A stretch of 64,000 nucleotides of DNA, from NCBI GenBank assembly GCA_027604685.1, contig JADHYX010000013.1, positions 60,064-124,063 on the forward strand, in the 5' to 3' direction. This DNA comes from Lobulomyces angularis. Lineage: Eukaryota; Chytridiomycota; Chytridiomycetes; Lobulomycetales; Lobulomycetaceae. The position numbers and the translations under genes were made by a program. Every line of letters starts with the position of its first letter. The stretch's first letter is position 1. Below the pieces are notes generated by a model. It did not search any database. It had not been told where the DNA came from and saw only the letters and a program-made list of their open reading frames with translations. This document shows positions 1 through 11,883 of this stretch, one piece after another.

Positions 1-527
1 AATTAAAGTAATTACTTTTTGGAACTTTTATTGCTGGATTTATCAGATTGCCACAACAGCGTTTATAAAGTAGTATTGTTTACTATCCATATAAACAGCT
101 TTTAAGTTCGCAGTCAATATCTACAATTAAAATCTTAATCACTTTCATTCAACAAAAAATATAGAAATTCCACCAGCCTGCCATTCAAATGGTGCTGATT
201 CTTAAGTAACAACTTTGAATTGGATTATTTAAATTTTTTAAAACATACATTTATTTACAATTTAATTAACAAAAAAGACGAAATGAAAAAGCGGTTATAC
301 AGTGTTTAAAACAAATGAACTAAGATTGTAGCTGTAATAATTAAAAAAAATGGGTTGTTTGGCGAGATATTGGCGGGTGTGGCCTCGATTTGGCACGCCA
401 TGGATAAAGTGTTCTTAAGCCCCATTTGAAATTTCATTTGCGTCCTCAAAAATACATTACGCCACTGAAAAAACAAACTTTAAAAAAATTTTTTTGTATA
501 TATTAAAAAAAAAAAAAAACATCAGCA
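1..527. other. upstream intergenic stretch
   Basis: I see no convincing coding region here. It is AT-rich with homopolymer A runs just before the zinc-finger start. The one unusual patch, at about 357-405, is GC-richer and holds a near-palindromic TGGCACGCCA and a nearby TGGCGGGTG. It could be a promoter element of the downstream gene; that is inference only. Confidence 0.4.
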
Positions 528-1547
528 ATGGAGATGACACAGATAAACAGTGCAGAGTCGCAAGATAACTTGAAAAAAAATAGTTTATCTTCCAACTATG
601 AAACCAACTGCCTCACTTCAATTATCGTTCCCAGTTCTCCTGCACAATTTCAAAACACAAATTCAATTCGCTCAAATAATTTAACTGCGTTTAATCTATC
701 TCACTTAAACAATTATCCACAAGTACCTGCTCTAAAATCAAACTATATGCAAAACTTTCCTAGTTCTAATCCTACTCCAAAGTTTGACAATTGTTCTGCA
801 GAGGAAAGTAATATATATCAAAACGTAATGCACTACAATAATGTTTTGACCAATTCTCCTACAAGCTATTCTAACAGTAATGATCAAACCACTACCAATG
901 TAAATAACATGTTCACCGCGTATCCAAGTCCCCCTACCCAATTTCACGATTTTTACGCAAACTCTAATGATTCTTCTAATATAATATCAAGCATTCCAGT
1001 TTCAAAATCTGAATCTAAGAAAGCTAGCTCAATATCCGATTCTGTCAAGTCAGTTTCGGAGAGTAGTGAAGAAAATGGGAAAAGCGAAAGTGCTGGTGAT
1101 GGAACTAAACATCCCTGTCCATTTCCAGGTTGTAAAAAATTGTTCACAAGACTTTACAATGTAAAAAGTCATATGGTTTGTCATTCAGGTATTGATATCA
1201 TTCATTGTATTTCCATAACTGTTCTTCAACTTATCAAAAGGAACTCGACCTCATGTTTGTACGCAATGTTCGGCTACGTTTTGCCGTAAGCACGATTTAC
1301 AAAGGTACTTAAAATATTTTTTACATGGACGAATCTTATGATAAATAGGCACTTTCGTACCACTCACTCAAATGAGCGTCCTTGGCAGTGTAACAGGTGC
1401 AGCAAAAGTTTTGCCAGAAGAGATCACTATAAGAGGCATATGAGAGTTGAGGAAAGTTTGATGGCAAGAAGAGATCTTGCGCAGCAGGTCCAGTGGGAAA
1501 ATAACAGCCATCAGATTGTCCATCAACAACTACAACATATTTTTTAA
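528..1547 (+). CDS. C2H2 zinc-finger transcription factor (Crz1-like layout)
   Basis: Probable nuclear DNA-binding regulator. The first exon encodes a long Ser/Asn/Thr-rich low-complexity N-terminus (about 190 residues). Three C2H2 fingers follow at the C-terminus. Finger 1 (C-P-F-P-G-C with H..H) ends exon 1. Finger 2 is restored by splicing out 1190-1241, and finger 3 by splicing out about 1305-1348, which joins CAAAG to GCAC in frame. The YNVKSH and RKHDLQRH signatures and the short linkers resemble the calcineurin-responsive Crz1/Prz1 group, but I cannot assign orthology. Finger 3 has C-x2-C and one His in HYKRH, but the expected last His is not in the usual place; the protein runs on for about 30 residues to TAA at 1545-1547. 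An unrecognised intron near 1446 could change that end. The start is the first of two close ATGs (528 and 534). Confidence 0.75.
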
Positions 1548-2947
1548 TTCCAAGAAAATTCAAGTTCCACATCGCGTTTTTGTACATTATGTTCTTTTTA
1601 CAAATTTTACTATTATCATATTTTTATTTGCGGCTATTGTATTTATTTTTAGCGTCTTCTTCTTTTCAGCTGCTGGTTCAGTAATTTAAAAAAAAAATAA
1701 AAAATGTAATTTATTTAAACATTTAAAAGATTAAATATATGCTAAATTAAAAAAAGAAAATAAAAATTTTGATTAGCTTTTTGAACAAAAAATTTTTTTT
1801 TTTTTCATATAAAAATCCAAAATTTTATTCAAATAATAATTTATTAAATTTTCTAATTGCGAAACTAAAAAGTATTTAATTTTGAATTGACAAAAAAAAA
1901 AATTTTTTAATACAATCAATATGGATCCAAACTATAGTCAAGAACAGCGTACAAATGACCCATATCCACAACCAGCTTCACAAAACGTAAAAAATCAATA
2001 TAGATTTTTAATTTAAATTGAAATTAAAATAATTATATTTTTTTTTTTTTTTGTGAGTTAAAAAAAAAAAGTAAGAAAGTAAAAAAAATTAAAATTGATG
2101 TACATAAAAGCTAATAAAATTACCTAAAAATAATAAAAAATCAACAATGAAAACTAAAAATGTAATAATTAAAGACTCCCCCACACTGAAAAGGCAATGA
2201 AAATTATTATAATAAAATTTTTTGCGTTACTTAACTTAATGAAGGTAATGAAAAATTATTCAATGTTTTTTTTAAAAAAATTTTCCTGGATATTATTGCA
2301 ACCTAAAACACCAAAAAGTTTAATTTCTACAAAAAAAAGACTTTTATTAAAATAATGGACAATTTCCACAAACAAAGTTACTTGATTTCAAAGATCACTT
2401 ACTTCTTTTTACCGATAGGAACTTTTTAATTTTTATGTTATTTAAAATCTTGGTGTTGGATTTTATGTCAAAAGAAAGAAACTTTATACCGTTTTGGACA
2501 CCTATTTACAAATTCTAGGTTTTTTTTAATTTAGAGACGTTTAATTCATAAAGCTCGGTGTTTAGGAAAAAAAAACAAGGTTTTTTCTTAGATGAACCTA
2601 TTCACAAAAAACTTGCTCAACTTGTGTAAAACTAAAGGATCCAAAAATTTCGAAGAGCTATTTTTGTAGTCAACGCAAGAAAACGGTTGGAAGAGATGAA
2701 GACGTGGCAAAATGCATTTTAATGATAGATTTAGTTTTAAGTAAACTTTTGTGTAGAAAGAATTAAAAAAAATAAATCGTCTGCGCTCATTGGCGATTAA
2801 AGAACTTGATATAACGGTGGATTAGTTCAACTTTTGTTAGATTTTCTTCGTAATATTTTTTTTTAGTTAAGTTTATTAAAATTTGTCAAGTTATATTATA
2901 GTTAATATATGGAGCGGCGCTTTAAAAAAAAAAGTACATAACAAAAA
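1548..2947. other. long AT-rich intergenic region with one candidate micro-exon
   Basis: Mostly A and T runs with stops in all frames. At 1921 an ATG opens a 32-codon frame beginning MDPNYSQEQRTND, rich in Pro/Gln/Asn; a GTAAAA donor lies 66 nt in. It could be the first exon of a small unrecognised gene or of the next gene, but I could not find a partner exon. The rest shows nothing I can support. Confidence 0.3.
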
Positions 2948-5041
2948 ATGGATGAAATTTACTTGGAAAGGTACCTAAGAAAAGGTTATTCCAATTAAGA
3001 AAACAAAACATTTTTAGTGTAGATTCGTCTCGATCATCTTCACCATTAAAACCTGGCACACCAATTAAAGTATTACAAAAAATCAAAATATTACAAATTA
3101 ATAACAAAAACTTTGTAGAATATAAGAAACAGGTCTTCAGTCAATAAGGGAGGATTGACTTTACTTGAGGATGATGGTAATATAACTTCTAAAAAATAAA
3201 AAAATTTTGATAAAAAAAAAAAATTTTTTCATATTTAGAACACTCAACAGAAAGAATTAATATTAATGGAAGACACAGAATCAAAACTTCAGAAACGAAT
3301 AAAACATCAGATACAAGTGATATAATAGATCAAGTATTTAAAAACCGAAAACCTTGGAAGGTATAGCGGAAATTCTTTTTTAATAAAAAGATTTAAAAGA
3401 ACTTTATTAATTCTTCTTATAAATATTAAACATGTGCATAGAATTACATTCAACATATTTCAATTAAAGATTGTGCGAATACAGCCGACTCCACTTCAAA
3501 TTTTGGCAATGAAAGTGAAGTCAATAAGTTTAACGACTTTGAAGAAATTGAAGCTGAAGTTAACTATAATCAAAAAAATGATCACTTAAAAAAAATAAAA
3601 CTAAATAAGTTTAATGAAGAGGAAGTAAAAAGTATTATTAAAGGATTAGAAAACATTTTAACTTTAGATAATGTCTTAAAGGAAAAAAATTCTGTAAAAA
3701 GAAAATAAAAATAAAAACCAAATTACTTAAATATTAAATTAAATATAGGTTGCAAAGGTTTTAAAATCTCAAAGAAGACTGCGAGACAATCCAAATATTA
3801 GTGAGGAAAATAGCAATAATGTGTATAGTACAACGACCAATTCGGAATATTGTAGTTCTGGAGAAGATGATGATGACGATTTTTCATCAAATAAAATATC
3901 CACAATATTGAGTAGGTACAGCCAAAGTAGAGGCAATACAAGGAGTGCTTCTTCTTGTAGTACTATACCATTAAGCGAAGCTGACAAAGGATTAAAAACT
4001 TTTCTAACCGAAGCAAAATTGAAGCACGGATTAAGAAAAAAAATTAACCTATCTACCACGTCTTCAAATAAAAACAACAGTGATGAAGATGAAGAAGGAG
4101 AAGTAAATTTTGCAAAGTTGAAAAAAGGTAATTATATTTACAAATTAAGTTTAAGTATCTGAATTTTTTTTTGTTTTTTTATTCGTACACTGAATCTTAG
4201 AAAATAGGAAGTTGAAGAATTATAAAAAAGGGAATTTTGTTGAAAGAAATATTGTGGTATTAAAAAAATTCAAATTTTGAAAATTTTTAATGATTTTAGT
4301 TAGGAGGAGATGCTAGATATTACGACGCATTGACAGAAGCAGAAAAACATAGAGTAGAACAACTTTTAAAAATTTCAGATCAAGTAATTCCACAAAAAAA
4401 TGAATAATTAAAACAGGATTATTATTAAACATAACATCACGATTATTAGGAGTTTATATCACCTTCAGCAGAAAATTTGAATATGTCATTTGGATATGCA
4501 TTAGTTGAAGAGCAATTAAAAGATTTAGATAAAATTGATAAGTATTAACTGAAAATGTAATGGTAATGCTATTTACTAAATACGGCATATAGATCTTTGC
4601 AAGATATGATACCACAAAGTCAATGGCAATCACGATGCATCAGCTTAGCAGGTACAACGGGTATGCAAACACCAAGTACATCAGTCTTTGACAATGCAGT
4701 GAAAAGAGTGTTTGCAAAAGGTTTAGTTTCAATTACTAAGTGCATAATTTTTTTCATAGAGTTTTTTTTTTTTTTGATTTAAAGATGCTCAGAGTGTTTT
4801 ACGCGACGCGGAAGCAATTATTGATCCAGAAGTTTTATTAAAAGAAGAGCTGTTTTTAATTAAAAAAATAGATGAAAAGTTGCATTCCCTCTCTGTTGAA
4901 GAAGATAGGGTATTGAAAATAGAATATTGTAATAATAATTTCAAAATTGTTTCAAAAAAATAGCCAGCAACTCGACAACAAATCGATCAGTTGTTAGAAG
5001 AAATTAGTATATATGAACAAGATATGAAGGAAGTGTTTTGA
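2948..5041 (+). CDS. FSIP1-like (fibrous sheath-interacting) protein, multi-exon
   Basis: At least nine small exons with short GT-AG introns give a continuous acidic, Ser-rich, coiled-coil protein. The N-terminal part is low complexity (SRSSSPLKPGTPIK). The best block starts at about 3749: an acidic stretch, then SEADKGLKTFLTEAK, then after an intron (4127 to about 4305) GGDARYYDALTEAEKHRVEQ. Later exons carry GYALVEEQLKDLDKID, a Ser/Thr-rich linker and IKKIDEKLHSLSVEED, ending with RQQIDQLLEEISIYEQDM and TGA at 5039-5041. The order EKxRVxxLLK, then GY.L...Q...L..ID, then ..IDEKL resembles animal FSIP1, a sperm-flagellum protein. That is recall of the family, not a search. The join between about 3360 and 3470 is unresolved, and the first intron (2971-2999) is only 29 nt, so the N-terminus may be wrong. 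Confidence 0.45.
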
Positions 5042-5198
5042 AGTAAACTAATAGAACTTATAGAAACACCACCATTTGATTATATTATATAGATTAATTA
5101 CATGCCCATTTTAGCATCTGTTTTTTATTGTAGAAATAAATTTAATATAATTTGTTGCAAATTGACAGGAAAAAATCTGGTTGCCGAGTTGTCCAAAT

Positions 5199-5366
5199 AT
5201 GGTATCCATGGACGGAGAAATTGAAGTTACAAAACTAAAGCTAAAATTGCAGGATTTCTACTTAAAAGTAGCTTTTTTGCACTTGTTAATATTCCTCATT
5301 TTACTAAACATTCAAGTTTTTCAAACATTTTTTTACCCAAGCCACTCCTCATCCGAATTTGACTAA
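5199..5366 (+). CDS. candidate small tail-anchored protein
   Basis: A 55-residue frame from ATG 5199 (second ATG at 5208). It has an acidic/basic start, a Lys/Leu-rich amphipathic stretch and a hydrophobic segment (VAFLHLLIFLILLNIQVF) of about 18 residues near the C-terminus. The frame stays open upstream to an AG at about 5168, so it could instead be a 3' exon, either of the preceding gene through a poor GTGTTT donor or of an unrecognised gene. Not recognised by family; expression unknown. Confidence 0.25.
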   Translation: MVSMDGEIEVTKLKLKLQDFYLKVAFLHLLIFLILLNIQVFQTFFYPSHSSSEFD

Positions 5367-5432
5367 CAATTTTTTTTTTTTTTTTTTTTCTACACAAAAT
5401 AATTTTTTTTCGAAGATATCACAAGTGATTAG

Positions 5433-5544
5433 GTAAGAATTTTCAGTTTTAAACCGAATCTGTTAATAAATTAGATATTCTAATATCAAATAAAAAAAAA
5501 AATGTTAATTAATTCCATTTTACTAATGTTGTTTTTTTTTTTAG
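5433..5544 (+). other. probable 5'UTR intron of the ubiquitin-eS31 gene
   Basis: A GTAAGA donor at 5433 is followed by a TACTAAT branch-point-like motif at 5521, a long T tract and TTAG at 5541-5544, nine bases before the ubiquitin ATG. Leader introns are common in ribosomal-protein genes. Read from splice signals only. Confidence 0.5.
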
Positions 5545-6134
<590 letters not shown>

Positions 6135-6514
6135 ATTATTTAGTATAGTTTAGTAGAATAAATTTAATGACAATTTTAATATAAAGGTGTTTTCAGACGT
6201 ACTAAGTAATTTTTGGCTATATTATTTTCCATTTTCTTTGGTGCGTATTTATGATATTGCCCTTTACTTTTTAAAATCTGAATTTTGTAATATATTTGGT
6301 GTATATATAACGAGCTTTCTAACACCTTACTACCCACTCTATACCAAATTACTTTTCTAATACAAGTTAAGTCCATTAATTTACTAGCTTTTGTTTTTTA
6401 TTTTGTTATTATTGTTTCTTTTTTTTATTGTTTGTTTCTATCCAATCATTCTCGAAAATAAAAAAAAATTAAAAAAAAAAAATTAGAAAAAATTGGTATC
6501 TGTTTTAAATAAAG
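6135..6514. other. intergenic, 3' end of ubiquitin-eS31 and promoter of the SAXO-like gene
   Basis: No supported gene. AATAAA-like sites after the stop (about 6158) may direct polyadenylation. Long T and A runs precede the next ATG. Confidence 0.4.
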
Positions 6515-9500
6515 ATGACTTTAAAATCAGATACATTAGTAAGTAGTAATAATCCAGTAATTTCAGGTAAAAAAAGAAGATTAAGTTTTTTTTTTAACGG
6601 GTTTCATTCTTAAAAAATTAAAAATATATTTATTCATTAGCATCATAAAATTAACGTGAAAAAAAATTTTTCTTTCTTCTATTGTAGAGTACACTGAAGA
6701 ATATATAAAATTTAGAGTAAATAAACCGATCCTAGAAAAAAAAAAACCAGATCAGAAGTTCGGTGGTGCATTTTCTTCCTCAACAGAACAGTAAGAAATT
6801 AATTTTGCTAAAAAATTGAAAAAAATAAAACTCAAATTTTTTTTTTTACTATTTTATTTTTTAAATTTTTTGTATTTTTAAGTCATGATCAGTATAAGGT
6901 GTATGAGTTGAAAAAGGTACTTTTTTTTTAAGAATAAAAAAATTTAATGAAAAAATCTATATTCCTTACAGGCAGCAAAAGCTGGACCCAAGAATGAATA
7001 TGTAAAGTCCCAAGCCACCTTAGATAGTGCAACGACTCAGAAAACTGATTTTAAACAATTTTCAATTGAACCCAGGTAACAAAGGAAAAAAATTCTCAAT
7101 TAATTAAATTAAATTTGCATTAATTTATAAAGAGTAACTGGAAAACCTCATGAAAACAACTTAAAGTCCGGAGGCTCATTTAGCAACGCAACCGAAAAGT
7201 AAGAAAAAAAATTCAATGTTTGTTTTATAAAACTATGTTCTTGCTAGTAATGAAAAGTATGTGAAACATGATTTACCAGAAAAATACAAGGTAAAAGAAA
7301 ATAAAAACTAAAAATTTTTGTGATAAATCAAAAATATATAGATACCTAAAGCAGAGTATGTTCCAACTCAAGGAAGATTTAGCAACGAAACCACAAACAA
7401 AGAAGACTATGTCAAGTGGGATGTCAGTAACAGACCAAGTAAACGTACACAAGTTTACAAACCTAAAGGGGATAAATTTGAGGACTCTACTACGCAAGGA
7501 AGTGATTATAAAGATTTTGGTGTACAAAAGTTGTATAGACATGCTAACCAACCATACATTAAAAATGACAATAAATTTGAGGGAATAAGTACAAATAACA
7601 CTGATTATATTAAGTTTGAAGTCCAGCCAAGGCAAATACACATTATCCCTTAAAATTTTTTAATACCATTTTTAATTTTTTAGAGTAAAGGAAAGAGGAC
7701 TAGAGTCCTGTTTAAAAACTGGTGGTACTTTTAGTAAAGAAACTGAAAAGTAATTATTGAAAAAGAAAATCTTTTTGCTTACTTTTTTTTTTTTGAAATA
7801 GTCATGAACAGTATATAGTTCACCAAATACCCCCAAAGTTCAAAGTAAAATAGAAAAGACAAAAATTTTTTTCTAAAAAACTAAATTTTTCTTCAGATAC
7901 CTAAAAAAGGTTATGTACCAACAGAAGGAAAATTCAGTGACGAAACTACACAAGGAACTGACTATAAAAATTTTGGAACTCAACCAATTTATAGACATCC
8001 GCACGATGCTTACGTTAAAAATAATGCTAAGTTTGAGGGGATTTCTACTAATAACGCCGATTACAAAAAGTTTGGCCCTCAACAAAGGTATAGTTTGTTT
8101 TTAATTGTTTTTTTTTTTTTTTTTGTTTAAAACACTTTAATTTTTTTTTCCCATTGCAGAGTGAGTGGAAAACCTTTACAACCATGTCTAAATGTTGGAG
8201 GAGATTTTTCTGGAAGTACTGAGAATCATGATCAATATAAAAAGCATGAAATTCCAAAAAGATACCAGGCATTTAAATTTACTATAAGATATAAAATAAC
8301 AATTAATTTTTTTTCAAAAGGTGCCAAAAAAACCATACCAAAGTTCCGGTGCACATTTTGACGATTCGACAACCCAAGGGACTGATTACATTGACTTTGG
8401 GGTTCAAAAATTATACCGGCATCCAAACGAACCTTATGTCAAAAACAGTGCAAAATTTGAAGGTTTGAGTACAAATAATACAGATTATGTTAAGTTTAAC
8501 GTACAGCCAAGGTAAACAAACCATTCAATTTTAGAAATATATCTTTAAGAATTTTTTTTTTATTTGATTTTTTTATGATATAGAGTAAAAGGAAGAGTTT
8601 TAGAAAACTGCTTAAAAGTTGGTGGTGCATTCAGTAAAGAAACTGAGAAGTATTATATTCAATTTTTTAACCATTATTCTGACAAAAAATTTTTAATATA
8701 GTCACGAACAATTTAAAGCACATCAACTTCCGCTTAAATATAAAGTAAAAAATTAAACATACACTTTTAATTTGAATGTAATATTATAGTTACCTAAAAG
8801 ACGTTACATTCCAACCGAAGGAAAGTTTAGTGATGAAACTACACAGGGCAACGATTATAAGAGTTATGGTAGGCAACCAATTTATAGACATCCAAATGAG
8901 GCATATGTAAAGAATTTATCAAAGTTTGAGGGAATATCAACTAATAACGCAGACTTTAAAACTTACGCTCCACAACCACGGTTAGTAACAATAAATACAA
9001 ATAGTATCTAACATTCCTAATATTTTAGTGTTAGCGGGAAGCCATTACAACCTTGTTTAAATGTTGGAGGAGACTTTTATGGTAATACAGAAAACCATGA
9101 TCAGTATAAACAACATGAGATACCAAAACGATATCAAGTAATTTTAATATTGAAAGTAAATTCTCACAAAATAAATAAATGAAATAGATTCCAAAAAAGC
9201 CTTACAAAGAATCGGGAGCGCATTTTGATGGATCCACTACACAAGGTACTGACTACATAAATTTTGGAGTGCAGAAGTTGTACAGACATCCTAATGAAGT
9301 ATATCATAAAAATGAAAACAAGTTTGAAGGACAAAGCACAAACAATACGGATTTTGTGAAATTCCAGATTCAACCAAGAAAGATAGCACAAGGTCACCAA
9401 AATAATCTTAACTGCGAAGGAAGCTTCAGCAAAAATACCGAAAAGTATGTCAAAATTTACTATATTTATTTTGATTTAAATTTTTATTTTCATTTTAGTC

Positions 9501-10040
9501 GAGATGAGTTTGTCTCCCATCAAATGCCACCTCGATTTAAAAAGCCCAATAGAAAATATGAACCTAACGATTTAAAATTAGGTGATTCAACAGAAAACCA
9601 CGATAAATATATAAGGCATCAATTAGGTGAAAGATTTGAAATAAAAATCCCGAAGTACACTCCTAATAAAGCTCCTTTAGAAAGTGTATCCACTCAAAAA
9701 AGTATTCTAATTTAAAAAAAATACAGTAAAAAAATTTTAATACATAAAAATAGGCGATTACAAGGTCTGGCCGATTCCAGAAAAATTTGTAAAAACAGTT
9801 CCAAAAGGCGAATCCGCTGGAAAGTTTACCGGTACCTCTACTAATCAAAATGATTTTAAAGCGTACGTTGTTACTAGATTGGAAAAAAGAGTACCAAAGT
9901 ATCTAGTTAAAGATCTGCAGAAATTAGAAGGAGAAAGTACGTATGATCATGATTTTATTTATAAAAACAAAGCGAAAGCAGCATTAGATAATGAAGTTTG
10001 CTTAAAGAATTTTGTAAAAGTACATCAACCAACAATTTAA
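6515..10040 (+). CDS. SAXO/MAP6-like axonemal microtubule-stabilising protein
   Basis: Nineteen exons read through to an 815-residue protein made almost wholly of repeats. Units resemble the Mn-type microtubule-binding modules of the STOP/SAXO family: F-x-STTQG-DY-x-x-F followed by YRHPNE-Y-x-KN and KFEG-STNNTDY-x-x-F-x-QPR. In that family the repeats bind microtubules in flagella and centrioles, so this is expected in the zoospore axoneme. I do not see the Cys-rich N-terminus of animal SAXO. Exons E8-E12 measure 66, 43, 191, 109 and 191 nt (600 nt in all). E13-E17 repeat these sizes, with the last 191 fused to a following 66 (257 nt). Introns sit at the same phases. Two introns use GC donors (7632 and 8269). 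The final exons (9499-10040) diverge. Start ATG 6515 is the first ATG and opens a 52-nt exon. Confidence 0.85.
7684..9444 (+). repeat. tandem exon-block duplication inside the SAXO-like gene
   Basis: Block A comprises exons 7684-7749, 7802-7844, 7897-8087, 8160-8268 and 8321-8511. Block B comprises 8584-8649, 8702-8744, 8790-8980, 9029-9137 and 9188-9444. Matching exons have identical lengths and clearly similar proteins (for example GRVLENCLKVGGAFSKETE against GLESCLKTGGTFSKETE). A third, shortened copy is visible at 7133-7631, where the last three exons have become one 290-nt exon. Confidence 0.85.
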
Positions 10041-10368
10041 ATTACCAAGAATTAGAAATTTTATCATATTTTTTTTTTTTTTTTTTTTATACTTATACTA
10101 TTCTATATTTTTTTATTTAATATTTTTTTTATAAATTTTTGTTAATAATTTATAATTTAGAATAATAAACCTTTTTAACACTGCATTAAAAACTGGAAAG
10201 GGGAAGAAAATTCAAGTATAAGTTACTTACAAAATTTAAACAAAATTGTCAATATTAAATGAGATGCAAGAAATTTTATAAAGTGATGTCATGGCTGAAA
10301 TAATCCCCTTTATAATTCTCCTTTTTCAATATTGAAAAAAAAAAAAAAAAAGATAATCAACAAATTCT
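10041..10368. other. intergenic AT-rich spacer
   Basis: A long T run (about 10070-10088) and an AATAAA (about 10162) follow the SAXO-like stop and may mark its 3' end. A long A run precedes the next ATG. No gene seen. Confidence 0.4.
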
Positions 10369-11416
10369 ATGAGCAAGGTTGACTTAACACTACTCAACTC
10401 TAATCCTAGCAAGGAAATACCCGCCAGTGCTAAACCTCTTATCCTCGACACCTTCGACACCCTCGAAACAGTGGACTTGCTCAATCCTGCATCTGAAATT
10501 AATCTTCCTTCTCACAACCCTAACTCCAACTCTTCTATGTCTCACATAAATTTCACTTCTTCTAACATCACTGCAGCAGCGCAGGATGACGCTTTTTCCA
10601 ATTTGAGCGATGTCAGCTCCGATCAGAACTACTTTTCCGAACCAACATCCCCTACTGTAGAACGCCTACTACAATTAGAAAAAAATTTAAACGAGAGTAA
10701 TTCCAGGCTAAAGGCTAGGGATTCTTACCTTTTTGAATTAACTATAGGTATGCCAATAATTCTTTTTTTTCTTTGATGCTTACCTTTGAATAGATACCAG
10801 TAGAAACATTAATCAATTAAAACAGAAATTACAAGAGCAGCAAGACTTGAATAGAGAACTTGTATACGAATTGGATTTAATTAACCGTGAAAGGGAACAA
10901 ATGGAACGAGACTTTGACAATTTTGTTCAAAACACGAAACAGAAAGATTCTGAAAAAGAAGTAGTTACTGAGCCTACTGTGACAGTAGCCGAAAAAGCTA
11001 TCTTCTCAATAAGTGATAAAATACTAAATTCGAGAGAAATTGAAGTTCAAACTGAACCCAACTTAAATTCTACTGCAGGAAAATCTATTAATTTTAGCAT
11101 TGACGAGTCACTACGTAATTTAGACACTAATAGTGTATTAGAAGTAAAACATCTGAAGGAAAAATTAAAAAAAACCGAAGTAGAACTAGAAGCTGCGTGG
11201 TTATACATAAGCGATCTAAGGAAAAAAAACAAAGGTGCAAATGCAACAACTCAAACTAACGAAACTGACTCAAAATCTTCAATAATCAATGGTCATGACT
11301 TAAAAAATTTTATATTTTTCATTTTCTTTGTTGGATCATTTTTTTTCTACAGTTTTAATTGGAACTTTTTTTTTTGGATTTGCTTTTTAATTGCTGGAGT
11401 TACTAATACTATATAA
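10369..11416 (+). CDS. tail-anchored coiled-coil protein, unknown function
   Basis: Two exons (10369-10747 and 10794-11416) encode 333 residues. The N-terminal 100 or so are Ser/Asn-rich and disordered. A heptad-like coiled coil then spans about 105-160 (ERLLQLEKNLNESN, then RNINQLKQKLQEQQDLNREL), and a second sits around 225-260 (VKHLKEKLKKTEVELEAAWL). The last 45 residues are a very Phe/Trp-rich hydrophobic segment with only a few residues after it, which fits a C-terminal membrane anchor, possibly a hairpin. The layout resembles golgins or ER/mitochondrial tethers, but I recognise no family. The intron join restores an unbroken frame (ATAG + AT). Confidence 0.65.
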
Positions 11417-11883
11417 ACACTGTTTTTTTCAATAGTCATGTTCTGTAAATCTCATACCTTTTTTTAATTTTTATACATATAGAACACTTTTAGAAGCAAA
11501 ATTTTTTTTTTTTTTTTTTTTGCAAATAAATTCTCTATCTAAACTAATAAAAATTACGATTATAAGTTCTAAAAATTTTAATTTGCTTTTTCTATTTCAT
11601 TTCACATTAAATACAACAGCTGGGACTTGATGATAAAAAAAATACAACTTAAAAAGAATAATTACACACTCTTTATGGAAAATACAAATTTAAATTAGTT
11701 TAAAAAAATTATTCCTCTATCTTTTGGTTTGGAGTATATATTACTTTTTTTTTTTTTTTTTTTTTTAAATTTTTCGCACCTTATTTTAAAAAAAAAAATT
11801 TTGATATCATTAACACAAAATATTTAAAACTGTATTAAAATTACTTGATCAATATTATATACATATTTCTTTCTTTTTTATAA
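11417..11883. other. intergenic homopolymer-rich spacer
   Basis: Long T runs near 11505 and 11748 and no open frame of note. It would hold the 3' end of the coiled-coil gene and the promoter of the succinyl-CoA ligase gene. Confidence 0.4.

Noticed and set aside
7273..9400. Minus-strand hydrophobic open frames under the SAXO-like gene
   Set aside because: They recur with the repeat units and are the antisense shadow of the repeated coding exons.
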